Below are positions 34,373 to 42,172 of a stretch of 64,000 nt of DNA, piece after piece. Each line of letters opens with the position of its first letter. The stretch's first letter is position 1. The notes under the pieces were generated by a model. That model ran no database searches, was not told the DNA's origin, and was given only the letters and a program-made list of their open reading frames with translations. Made by a program: the position numbers and the translations under genes. Source of the stretch: a virus; IMG/VR virus record IMGVR_UViG_3300050138_000176, positions 1 through 64,000 of that record; one strand, given 5' to 3'.

Positions 34373-34807
34373 ATGACTACGACTATGAAAAATAAATATC
34401 GCTTCCGCAGCAGCACCCTGAGCCGCCACGCGGTTCCTTCACTGATCAAACACCTCTCCAAGATCGGTCTGCCTCGCTACGTGCGCGGCATCTACGCCGG
34501 GAAGAATCCGTGGTACTCAATCGCGATCCGTGGCGACAATGGCACCATCGTCCTGCGCGGCTGCTCGTGGGGCTACCACGGCGAAGGCCCGCACGCCACC
34601 GTCGCCGTCCTTCGCATGTTGGGAATCAACGAGCCGGAAGCCAAGCTGGTCGCCTTCAACACTCCGAACACCGACATGCCGCAGAGCGGGACGAAGCAGG
34701 CATTTCGGCTGACGCTGTGCTGCCCGGTCGGCGGTTGTAAAGTGGAGACTGATGAACAGAAAGAGTCACGCATCGCCGCCGCGTTCGGCATTAAGGAGGC
34801 TGCTTGA
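34373..34807 (+). CDS. Hypothetical early protein with MTTTM start
   Basis: A 144-residue protein beginning MTTTMKNKYRFRSSTL, basic at its N-terminus. A central GTIVLRGCSWGYHGEG and a later CCPVGGCKVE suggest a metal site, but no family is recognised. It is the first gene after the duplicated promoter-leader. Two start codons, at 34373 and 34385, lie in the ATGACTACGACTATG cassette. Confidence 0.6.
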   Translation: MTTTMKNKYRFRSSTLSRHAVPSLIKHLSKIGLPRYVRGIYAGKNPWYSIAIRGDNGTIVLRGCSWGYHGEGPHATVAVLRMLGINEPEAKLVAFNTPNTDMPQSGTKQAFRLTLCCPVGGCKVETDEQKESRIAAAFGIKEAA

Positions 34808-35043
34808 CCACCAAAGACGAGATCAAGGCCGGACTCCAGACCATCATGGCCGTCGCCGACTCCATCCGGGAGCTTGGCGAGGTGCCCAGCGGCACGCTCT
34901 ACGCGGTGCTGATGGGCAAGCTGTCACTGGAGGGATTTAACAAGGTGCTCGGCATCCTCAAGAACGCCGGGCTGGTCACGGAGACCGAAGGCCACCTGCT
35001 GCGGTGGACCGGGCCGGCGAAGGAAGTGAAGGCGAATCCATGA
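34804..35043 (+). CDS. Small winged-helix-like protein
   Basis: A 79-residue protein from TTG 34804 in a TTGA overlap. It has helix-turn-helix-like character: TLYAVLMGKLSLEGFNKVL, then GLVTETEGHLLRWTG, as in small transcription regulators. No clear family match; the regulatory role is inference. Confidence 0.55.
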   Translation: MTTKDEIKAGLQTIMAVADSIRELGEVPSGTLYAVLMGKLSLEGFNKVLGILKNAGLVTETEGHLLRWTGPAKEVKANP

Positions 35044-35273
35044 GAGCGAAGGACGTCGCCAAGATGGTGCAAGTGGCGCTGGACAAGCAGGAGCAGGTTC
35101 TGTCCTCGCTCTGCACCTCGGACAATCCTCAGGTCAAGGCGACCGCCGCCGAGACCCTGGGCCGGTGCCGCGCCTACGCTGCGGTGCTGGAAGCGATCCG
35201 GGCGCCGAGGCCGCGGGCCGCATTCTCGCTATTTGTGGATGGCGGCAATGTGCTGCCGGAGGGATTGCAATGA
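35040..35273 (+). CDS. Small hypothetical protein
   Basis: A 77-residue, mostly helical protein (AKDVAKMVQVALDKQEQVL) with an ATGA overlap on both sides. No family recognised. It is part of the 34373 early operon. Confidence 0.55.
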   Translation: MRAKDVAKMVQVALDKQEQVLSSLCTSDNPQVKATAAETLGRCRAYAAVLEAIRAPRPRAAFSLFVDGGNVLPEGLQ

Positions 35274-35488
35274 AAGCGAAACGCTTTGTGTCCGTAGAAT
35301 CTTTCGGAGATGCATGGGTGGTTAAATATATCCTGCGGGCACCAGGGCAGCGTTACTGGGCCGCACAGTTTGACAAGCGGATGCGGTCGCGGGCGGAAGT
35401 GGAGAAGTGGGTTCAGAATAATCCGAAGCTGGAACTGGTCAGGCCGGGCGGTTTAATAAAATCAGTTGACACCGCCGCCGGTTCGTAA
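35270..35488 (+). CDS. Small hypothetical protein ending KSVDTAAGS
   Basis: A 72-residue basic protein with strand-like segments (SFGDAWVVKYILRAPGQRYW). Its last residues (KSVDTAAGS) match residues KSVDSAAGS near the end of the 41094 gene, and the DNA coding this stretch contains the TTGACA of a promoter-like site. The shared tail probably reflects the control sequence, not shared function. Confidence 0.5.
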   Translation: MKAKRFVSVESFGDAWVVKYILRAPGQRYWAAQFDKRMRSRAEVEKWVQNNPKLELVRPGGLIKSVDTAAGS

Positions 35489-35577
35489 TAATCTCCCGGA
35501 CGTAAGCCTCTGGTGGCGGGAACAAAACCACCGGAGCAAAAAATGACAACGACTAAGAAATAGAATAGGAATCCAAT
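35466..35577 (+). promoter_or_regulatory. Promoter-like site, hairpin leader and MTTTKK leader peptide
   Basis: TTGACA (35466-35471) is followed by TAATAATCT near 17 bases downstream, a GGTGG ... CCACC hairpin, and a minimal frame ATGACAACGACTAAGAAATAG (35543-35563) encoding MTTTKK. The next gene starts 14 bases later at 35578. The leader frame shows the same MTTT cassette as 34373, 41271 and 62652. Confidence 0.4.
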
Positions 35578-36237
35578 ATGGCAAAGAACCTGTATCATAC
35601 TCACCTCAAGGAAATGGGCAACCCGGTGCGCGTCACCGTGACCAGCGACCCGTTGAAATCCAAATATCCCAAGGAAGGCGTCCCGAACAAGTTCGTCGGC
35701 ATGAAGATCGCCGGCGTGGACTACAGCTATACCTGCGAATCCGACCAGTGCGTCCAGGCGTTGACCGGCCTCAAAGGCAAAGAGGTCATGCTGTCCGTGG
35801 AAGGCAGCCGTGGCGACGCGACGATCACCGTGGTCGGGCAGCCGGGCACCAGCGTCGCCCAGCCGCAGCAACGGCAGCAGGCGCCGCCACAACACGACGA
35901 GCCGATGTCCAGCAACCAGCGCAAGGTGGCCGGTCTGCCGCCGAGCCAGAACCAGCCTCCGCCGCAGGAGAAGGAGAATCCGGTCAACCGGGCGCGGCAT
36001 CACATCGCCAGGAACCGGAGCCTGAACGTGATCGGCCTCAAGGCGGCGCTGTCGCTGATCCATGAGGCCGAGGAGTGGCACCGGAAGACCTACCCGGCGG
36101 ACCAGAACTGGTCAATGCACCCGCAGATGCAGGCCAGCGTGTACGCGTCCATGCTCTACGGGACCAGCGCCAGCGGGGTGACGGATGATCTGCCGTACGA
36201 CCTGTCGTTCTCGCCGAAGGAAGGAGGTGCCAAGTGA
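35578..36237 (+). CDS. Hypothetical protein, OB-like N-terminus, recombination locus
   Basis: A 219-residue protein. The N-terminal 90 residues are strand-rich (GNPVRVTVTSDP, KGKEVMLSVEG, GDATITVVGQ), an OB-like pattern. A Gln/Pro-rich linker (residues about 95-135) leads to a helical C-terminus (RARHHIARNRSLNVIGLKAAL). Located just upstream of the SbcC-like ATPase, it may bind single-stranded DNA. No family match; this role is inference. Confidence 0.55.
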   Translation: MAKNLYHTHLKEMGNPVRVTVTSDPLKSKYPKEGVPNKFVGMKIAGVDYSYTCESDQCVQALTGLKGKEVMLSVEGSRGDATITVVGQPGTSVAQPQQRQQAPPQHDEPMSSNQRKVAGLPPSQNQPPPQEKENPVNRARHHIARNRSLNVIGLKAALSLIHEAEEWHRKTYPADQNWSMHPQMQASVYASMLYGTSASGVTDDLPYDLSFSPKEGGAK

Positions 36238-36569
36238 TTGACGATATTACCGATGGTGAATGGACGGCTGTAGCCAGCATCGGCCAGTTCATGGGATCGG
36301 ATGGCCCAAGGTGGGAAATGGATGGTGCCAAGATCGCAGTGGTGTCCACTGACTGCCCGTACCACATAATTGCGGATTTCTCATGCAACCACACATGCCG
36401 ACTGGATATGGAATGCGAAGCGAACGCCATGCTGTGCGCCGCCGCGCCGGACTTGCTGGCGGCCTGCATTGGGTTTGTAAACCATGTCGATGACAGACAG
36501 CAAGGAGTACCGCCATTTTACTATGAAATGAAAGCCGCCGTCGCCAAAGCCACAGGAGGTGCCAAATGA
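36234..36569 (+). CDS. Hypothetical phage protein of the AAPDLLAAC type
   Basis: A 111-residue protein from GTG 36234. The block ECEANAMLCAAAPDLLAAC is the hallmark of a broad family of small phage proteins of unknown function (ANAxLIAAAPxLLEAL). It overlaps the SbcC-like gene by four bases. Confidence 0.7.
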   Translation: MIDDITDGEWTAVASIGQFMGSDGPRWEMDGAKIAVVSTDCPYHIIADFSCNHTCRLDMECEANAMLCAAAPDLLAACIGFVNHVDDRQQGVPPFYYEMKAAVAKATGGAK

Positions 36570-38782
36570 AGTTATCCAACATTTCCGCCGTCGCGTTTAA
36601 AGGCCGCACATTCTCCTACCCGCTCACCGGCGTCACTCATTTCCATGGCAGGAACCGTGTCGGCAAGACCGCCGTGTTCGATGCCGCGGTGGTCGCGCTG
36701 TGCGGCAAGCTGCCGGGCGTCGGGGTCAACGGGAAGCAGTTGCACGAAGCGCTGGCGTCCGGGGATACAATGTCCGTGAAAGCAACCACGGCAGACGATG
36801 GCTGTATCGGTCGCGCATACATAGCCAAGACTGACAAGGAAGGCAATATCACCGTCAAGGCTTCCTGCGCCACGGTTCGGTTGCCCGAAGACTGGGTCGC
36901 GCCGACCGTCATGTTCGCGCCGTCCGAGTTCCTGGAACTTAGCGACCGGGAGCGGACCAACTACCTGTTCCGGGTGCTGCCGCCGCCGCCGATGGACGAG
37001 TTCGGCCCGGTGGCGCTCAAGGCCAAACTCAAGAACTTCAAGGCGGAGCCGCACACCGAGGCGCACGAGCAGACCATAGATAAACTGTGTCAGCATATTG
37101 ACGGAAGCTACAATGAATCACAAGGTGACGGCTTCCTGATGCAAGACTGGCTTTCAAGCCTATCAGGTGAAGTCCGCGAGAATGCCAACCTCGCCACGCA
37201 ACAGGCGAAGCGGATGCAGGCCACGGCGGCCGGCGTCGTGGAGCTGAAGAAGGCCGGCGTGCCGCAAGGCCAGGCCGAAGGCGACAAGGCCAGGGCGCAG
37301 CGGGCGCTGGACGCCGCCAACGAGGCACGGACCAAGGTGGCCGAGCAGTGGCAGGCGGCGAACCGGGAACTGAAAGCGGCCACGGCGACCGCGCAGAGCT
37401 ACGTGGCGCCGGATCCGGGAGCCAAAGCGCAGGCACATGAGGACGTGGCGAATTGGAAGACGGCGTTGGAACAGCCATTGCCTTTGGCGCTGGAGCCGGT
37501 GCCGGGACTGGCGGACGCGACACGGAAACTTGAGGACGCGCAGGCTGAAGTGATCCGGCTGGCGAAGGAAGCCGCCGAGTTCCACGATGACGCGCCGGGC
37601 GTAGAGTCCACATCACGGCGCACGTTTCAGCAGGCAACCGATGCGCTTTCCAAAGCAAACTACGAGGCGCAAGTGGCGCGGAATAATGTAGAAACCATCA
37701 AAGGCGACCGCGCCAAGTTTGACGCAGCTACCTGCTGCCCGACCTGCCGGGCCGACGGCACCGGATGGAAACAGCGCGTGTTGGACGAACTGGACGCCAA
37801 ACTCAAAAGCCTGACGGCCATCATGGACGGCGCGCTGGTGGTCGTCACGAAGGCCAAGAAGTCGCACGAGGTAGCCGCCAACAAGCTGCAATGCGTTCTG
37901 GAGCGGTTAGGGAAAAAGGCGATCAACACATCCTCTACCGCCGCAGCCAAGCTCGCTGAAGCCAACGCGGTAACGTGTATCGAACGACTAAAGCAACAAC
38001 GGCAGAACGAATTAGTGCTCTTACGGTCGCATCAGCAATCGGAGAGGGATAAATCCATCTCAAGGCTAAAGACAATCACCGATGCCGAGGCCAAGGCCGA
38101 ACCGGCCCGGCTGGCCCGCGAGTCGCTGCCGCAGTTGCAGGCTACTCTGGCGGAGATCGAAGACAATGCGAAACCATTCTGCAAGGAACGAATCGCAGAA
38201 CTCCAGACGGCGGTCACGGCGGCCGACACCGTGCTGCGCCAGTGCATCGCCGAGGCGGCGACCGCGAAACAGGTCAAGGCGGCCGGCGAAGCCTACGACA
38301 AGGCGCTGGCCGAGGCGACCGTGACCAAGCACCTGTCGGAGCTGCTCAACGAGACCTTGGCCGCGTGCGTTGAGAAGTCCGTGGCACCGCTGCTGGACGC
38401 CGCGAATGAATTATTTAAAGGCGTGTTGGACGATCCGTTGGTATGGTACGAAGGCGTGATCGGGATGCATGAAAAGGGCGGTCATTTTTATAGCTGGCGT
38501 ACCTTCAGCGGATCCGAACGTGCGATTGCCTTCGCGGCCATCGGCTGCGCCCTGGCGGCGGCGTCCGGCTACCGGCTGGCTATCATCGACGAGTTGAGTC
38601 GTCTTGATGATACAACGAAGGCACGGCTGTTGGAGCGGCTGTGCGGGCTGGTGACGGTAGGCAAGCTCGACCAGGCGATAGTCGTGGACGTGCGGCCCGC
38701 GCCGGAGCTGGGCGGTTACTTCTCGACTAATCCAGCCACTCCAACCAATCCAATCTTCACCAGCATCGAGGTGCTGCCATGA
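36566..38782 (+). CDS. SbcC/Rad50-like SMC-family ATPase
   Basis: A 738-residue protein. The Walker A motif GRNRVGKT sits at residues 28-35. Two long coiled-coil arms flank a CxxC at Cys391-Cys394 (CCPTC), the zinc-hook position. Near the C-terminus FSGSERAIA is signature-like and LAIIDELSRLD is Walker B-like. Members hold or process DNA ends with an Mre11-type nuclease; none is seen next door. It overlaps a zinc-finger gene downstream. This is a phage recombination or replication-repair protein. Confidence 0.85.
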   Translation: MKLSNISAVAFKGRTFSYPLTGVTHFHGRNRVGKTAVFDAAVVALCGKLPGVGVNGKQLHEALASGDTMSVKATTADDGCIGRAYIAKTDKEGNITVKASCATVRLPEDWVAPTVMFAPSEFLELSDRERTNYLFRVLPPPPMDEFGPVALKAKLKNFKAEPHTEAHEQTIDKLCQHIDGSYNESQGDGFLMQDWLSSLSGEVRENANLATQQAKRMQATAAGVVELKKAGVPQGQAEGDKARAQRALDAANEARTKVAEQWQAANRELKAATATAQSYVAPDPGAKAQAHEDVANWKTALEQPLPLALEPVPGLADATRKLEDAQAEVIRLAKEAAEFHDDAPGVESTSRRTFQQATDALSKANYEAQVARNNVETIKGDRAKFDAATCCPTCRADGTGWKQRVLDELDAKLKSLTAIMDGALVVVTKAKKSHEVAANKLQCVLERLGKKAINTSSTAAAKLAEANAVTCIERLKQQRQNELVLLRSHQQSERDKSISRLKTITDAEAKAEPARLARESLPQLQATLAEIEDNAKPFCKERIAELQTAVTAADTVLRQCIAEAATAKQVKAAGEAYDKALAEATVTKHLSELLNETLAACVEKSVAPLLDAANELFKGVLDDPLVWYEGVIGMHEKGGHFYSWRTFSGSERAIAFAAIGCALAAASGYRLAIIDELSRLDDTTKARLLERLCGLVTVGKLDQAIVVDVRPAPELGGYFSTNPATPTNPIFTSIEVLP

Positions 38783-38979
38783 ACTGCCCGTTCTGTAGCA
38801 GGCGCATCGACGCGATGACCGGGTTCCAGGAAGCTGACAAGTTCCAAAAGCACCTCGGCAGGTGCCGGAAGAACCCGAACAACGTGACGCTCCGCGACGG
38901 CCACCGGAGCGCGACGACACCGGTGCGGCACCAGACGCTCAAAGACGCACTGGAACTGCGGGCGGCGAGCAGACAATAA
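38779..38979 (+). CDS. Small zinc-finger protein
   Basis: A 66-residue protein with CPFCSRRID at the N-terminus and FQKHLGRCRKNP, together a C2HC-type zinc site. The basic tail suggests nucleic-acid binding. It overlaps the ATPase gene (ATGA) and is probably expressed with it. Confidence 0.7.
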   Translation: MNCPFCSRRIDAMTGFQEADKFQKHLGRCRKNPNNVTLRDGHRSATTPVRHQTLKDALELRAASRQ

Positions 38980-39016
38980 CTTTCAACATCAACAACAAAC
39001 CAAAAAGGATAAATAA

Positions 39017-39691
39017 ATGAAGCAGGAAACGAAACGTACCAAGCACGTATTCTCACCCGACGAAAAAGCCGACCTCAACGTCAAGTTCCGTCAGGCGTGG
39101 AAGCAAGTCACAGTGATAGAAGCGGAGTTCGACTCCGTGAAGTCCTCGTACAAGGCCCGGACCGCTGAAGCCGAGGCCGTGGCCGCAAACCTAGACGCGC
39201 TGCTGGACGCCGGGTTCCAGTTGCAGGAGACCGAGTGCGTGGTCGTCTATCGCCCGGACAAGCGCGAGAAGGACTACTACGCGGCCGCCAGCCTGGTTGA
39301 TGGCGCGGTGCCGAAGGACGCAGTTCCGTTGCTCACCGAGAAGATGGATGATGCGGACATGCAGGCCGAGTTGTTCGAGGCCGAGGCGGCGTTTGAACTC
39401 AAAGACACCATCGCGCTGTTCCAGCCGACGGACAAGGATGCCGGGGTGCTGGTGGTGGGAAGATTCAAGGATCGCTGGTACGGCGCCCTGCGGGCCAAGG
39501 TTGGAACGAAGGAGATTAAGGAACGGCTTGACGGGGAAGCCAAAGGCTTCAAGAAGCGGGCCGACTGCGTGTCGGCGAGCGGCAAGCGGTTCCTGGAGTT
39601 CGTGAAGGCCAACATCGGGAAGGACGCATCGAACGGCTTTGCCGCATTCATCGACTCCATGAATCAGGCCCACAAGGAACGCGAGGAGTGA
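39017..39691 (+). CDS. Phage recombination-locus coiled-coil protein
   Basis: A 224-residue protein. The first ~95 residues follow a pattern widespread in phage recombination and early regions: FSPDEKADLN, a coiled coil (EAEFDSVKSSYKARTAEAEA), then FQLQETECVVVYRPDKREK. The C-terminal part is helical and specific to this phage. It has its own AAGGATAAATAAATG start after 37 bases. The function is unknown. Confidence 0.65.
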   Translation: MKQETKRTKHVFSPDEKADLNVKFRQAWKQVTVIEAEFDSVKSSYKARTAEAEAVAANLDALLDAGFQLQETECVVVYRPDKREKDYYAAASLVDGAVPKDAVPLLTEKMDDADMQAELFEAEAAFELKDTIALFQPTDKDAGVLVVGRFKDRWYGALRAKVGTKEIKERLDGEAKGFKKRADCVSASGKRFLEFVKANIGKDASNGFAAFIDSMNQAHKEREE

Positions 39692-40134
39692 TGAAACCTA
39701 TCACGCAGGCAATTATTGGAGTAGGCGCGATGACCTTCAGCATGGTATTATTGATTGTTACCATCTTCAACCAACGCGACCAACTGGCCGTCGCACACGA
39801 CCAGCTAACCCAAGTCTGGACCAACACGGTCAGCTACCGCACCGGCTACGCGGACGGCTGGGTCGCGCTCTACATCGACACGAGCACCATCGAGCAGTTC
39901 CAGCGCATGGAGGACGCGAAGTTCGACGGCAAGCACCTGGTTTCTGGTAAGGAACTGGACGACCTATGGGCCGCGCTGCGGCAGCAGGCCGCCGGGTCGC
40001 AGGCCAGGTGGGATGCGCTGTTGCCGGACGCCAAGACCAACTACCAACCGGTCGTGCTCGGCCCGTACTGGCGGCGGGAGGCCAGGCCGCCGACCGGGCC
40101 GCCGGCGGCGGTCACGGTGACGACGAACAAGTAA
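39691..40134 (+). CDS. Membrane-anchored hypothetical protein
   Basis: A 147-residue protein with an N-terminal transmembrane helix (AIIGVGAMTFSMVLLIVTIF) and a soluble, charged remainder. ATG 39691 directly follows a possible GTG at 39688; the prior stop overlaps both. No family recognised. Confidence 0.6.
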   Translation: MKPITQAIIGVGAMTFSMVLLIVTIFNQRDQLAVAHDQLTQVWTNTVSYRTGYADGWVALYIDTSTIEQFQRMEDAKFDGKHLVSGKELDDLWAALRQQAAGSQARWDALLPDAKTNYQPVVLGPYWRREARPPTGPPAAVTVTTNK

Positions 40135-40139
40135 TCATT

Positions 40140-40463
40140 ATGCACTATAAAAATGGACGGATAGTATCTGTAGGCGACTGGGTGGTTGGAATCAGCCACA
40201 ACAGCGATAATAAAGTAGTGTGCGGCGTGGTGCTGGACATCAAAGGCAACTGCAACATCAAAATCCATCGGTGGCGCACCGAGCATTACACAGAGGAAGG
40301 CAATCCGCGAACCGACCCGGTGGAAACCACGCGAGGCGTAAATGACTTTGGCGACTGCGCCAAGTTCATCCGAGTCGATGATGGTTTGAAGATGGTATCG
40401 GCTGTGGAGGGCCACGGCAAATGGGACGGGCCATACAATAGAATGGAATTATTCCAACACTAA
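40140..40463 (+). CDS. Small hypothetical phage protein
   Basis: A 107-residue, strand-rich protein (GRIVSVGDWVVGIS, VVCGVVLDIKGNC, RVDDGLKMVS). Proteins of this kind are frequent in phage early regions. No named domain assigned. It starts six bases after the previous stop and is followed by a GTG start two bases beyond its own stop. Confidence 0.55.
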   Translation: MHYKNGRIVSVGDWVVGISHNSDNKVVCGVVLDIKGNCNIKIHRWRTEHYTEEGNPRTDPVETTRGVNDFGDCAKFIRVDDGLKMVSAVEGHGKWDGPYNRMELFQH

Positions 40464-40464
40464 A

Positions 40465-41097
40465 GTGAACCACGACCTCTACTCAATCCTCGGCCTGCCA
40501 CGCGACGCCACAGATGCCGACATCAAGAAGCAGTATCGGCGGCTTGCTGTCCTATACCACCCGGACGCCGTTCCTCACGCCACAGATTATGAGAAGGAGG
40601 AATCCGCCGCCAAGTTCCGGGAGGTGCAGGAATCCTACGACACGCTCGGCGACCCGGAAGCCAGGGCGCGCTATGACAAGGACGGCACGACCGGCGACGG
40701 CAGCCGGCTCCAGAAGGAAGCCTTGTCGAACGTGTGCGGCCTGGTGCTGGCGGTCGCGGAGACCGGCGGCGAGGGCTGCGACATCGTGGCGGCGGTCCGG
40801 CAGCAGGTCGCCAACGCGAAGACCATGGCGTTGAACGCGGCGGACACCGCAAGGAAAAAGGCCGCGCTGTTCCGGCGGCAGGCGGCCAGGATCACGCGCA
40901 AGGCTGGCGGCGAGAACGTGCTGTCCACGGCCATTGAAAATCAGGCGGACAAGATGGACGCGGCGGCCAGGGACTTCGAGGCCAGCGTGGCGATGCAGGA
41001 CGCCATGATGGGGCTGCTGGCGGACTACGAGTGCGCGGCTTCAACGCAAAATAAATATGTTGCGATTGGCGGACTCACTTACACATGGACGCGATGA
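40465..41097 (+). CDS. DnaJ-like J-domain protein
   Basis: A 210-residue protein with an N-terminal J domain: YSILGLPRDATDADIKKQYR, the His-Pro-Asp motif at residues 32-34, and ESYDTLGDPEARARYD. The rest is helical without the zinc or C-terminal DnaJ domains. J domains stimulate Hsp70 ATPase; a phage J protein may direct host DnaK to viral proteins, as in lambda replication. The start is GTG 40465. Confidence 0.85.
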   Translation: MNHDLYSILGLPRDATDADIKKQYRRLAVLYHPDAVPHATDYEKEESAAKFREVQESYDTLGDPEARARYDKDGTTGDGSRLQKEALSNVCGLVLAVAETGGEGCDIVAAVRQQVANAKTMALNAADTARKKAALFRRQAARITRKAGGENVLSTAIENQADKMDAAARDFEASVAMQDAMMGLLADYECAASTQNKYVAIGGLTYTWTR

Positions 41098-41297
41098 CAC
41101 CATGGCAGAAAATAAATCAGGTCTTTGAAGATGCCGAAAAGCTAAGGAAGCTGGAAGCGATATATATGGAGAGGGGTGATGTCACCTATGAACAGGCGCG
41201 GCAATGGGCGCTTGAAAAGTGGAAAAATAAATCGGTTGACTCGGCGGCGGGTTCGGTGCAGGATAACAACATGACAACGACTATGACTAATAAATAA
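41094..41297 (+). CDS. Small protein ending in the MTTTMTNK cassette
   Basis: A 67-residue helical protein (KINQVFEDAEKLRKLEAIY). ATG 41094 gives an ATGA overlap with the J-domain gene; ATG 41085 is an alternative. Its 3' end contains a TTGACT promoter-like box (41236) and the ATGACAACGACTATG cassette at 41271, read here in the same frame as NNMTTTMTNK. Part of this C-terminus may be control DNA. Confidence 0.5.
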   Translation: MTPWQKINQVFEDAEKLRKLEAIYMERGDVTYEQARQWALEKWKNKSVDSAAGSVQDNNMTTTMTNK

Positions 41298-41299
41298 CA

Positions 41300-41881
41300 A
41301 TGAAAATCCAAATTACATTCAGCGAAGAAGTGTTAGGGACGGCGTCTCAGAACCCGGAAATACACAGGGAGTTTATCGCAAGCAAATCTCCAGACGCAGC
41401 AACGGTGGAAGATGAAGTGGCGGCAATTGGAGCGGATGCTGTCGCCGATAAAATGATGACCGTATTCCCGCGTGACGGTGGAAAGCCGTTTGTTTACGAC
41501 TACCAAATCAAAGGCTTCTTCAAGGATGCCTGCGCATCTCTGGCGCGGGTACCCGGCACTCAAAGCAATAAACTAAAAGCGTATAAAAAGGTGATCGATG
41601 GAACCATCTTTATCTTTCCACGAAAAATCCATTTCGGCGGTGAGGTTAAGCTTGGAAATTGCCAAAGACCTCTGCGGGCCGAAACAGCTCAGGGGCCGCG
41701 TGTCGCGCTGGCAAACAGCGAGACATTGCCATCTGGTGCGACATTGGAATGCGAGATACGGTGCCTAGATGAAGGCATGGAGAAAGTGGTTAAGGAATGG
41801 TTGAACTACGGAGCGTTGCGAGGTCTGGGACAGTGGCGGAATTCAGGCAAAGGCAGGTTCTCATGGAAGTTAATGGAATAA
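41300..41881 (+). CDS. Widespread phage early protein (unknown function)
   Basis: A 193-residue protein matching a family common in phages and prophages: ITFSEEVLGTASQNPEIHRE, DYQIKGFFKDAC, KLKAYKKVIDGTIFIFPRK, and ALRGLGQWRNSGKGRFSW. The function has not been settled to my knowledge. It is the last coding sequence before the 41882-42172 repeat tract. Confidence 0.7.
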   Translation: MKIQITFSEEVLGTASQNPEIHREFIASKSPDAATVEDEVAAIGADAVADKMMTVFPRDGGKPFVYDYQIKGFFKDACASLARVPGTQSNKLKAYKKVIDGTIFIFPRKIHFGGEVKLGNCQRPLRAETAQGPRVALANSETLPSGATLECEIRCLDEGMEKVVKEWLNYGALRGLGQWRNSGKGRFSWKLME

Positions 41882-42172
41882 GCAACGGCGTGGCAACACC
41901 GAGCACAGCAATGATTAGTACAGCAAAGGCTACGCAAGGCCGCTCACCGTATAGCAATGGCACTGCACGGCGGATCAAGGCGCAGTAAAGCATAGGCATG
42001 GCAACGCCGGGAACAGCGACGGCAGGGCAGGGTGTTGCAGAGCGCGGCCACGGCAAGGCGAGGCAAGGTGCAATAACGCATAGCAAAGGCATTGCGAGGC
42101 GCTGCCGCGAGTAGCAAAGGCTTGGCTCAGTGAGTCAACGCCAAGCATAGCAAAGGCAAAGCATAATAAGAT
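41882..42172. repeat. Degenerate pentamer-like repeat tract, no evident gene
   Basis: About 290 bases packed with short variants of AGCAAAGGC, GCATAGGCATGGC and GGCAAGGCGAGGC, giving GC steps roughly every five bases. No long coding frame with a start signal fits it, and the array lacks CRISPR spacing. Similar GCAAGGC-rich tracts occur in other phages near recombination genes. It may be an origin, a packaging or recombination site, or a structured RNA. Confidence 0.7.

Noticed and set aside
41882-42172. CRISPR array
   Set aside because: Repeats are short, degenerate and contiguous, without direct repeats of 24-40 bases or spacers.
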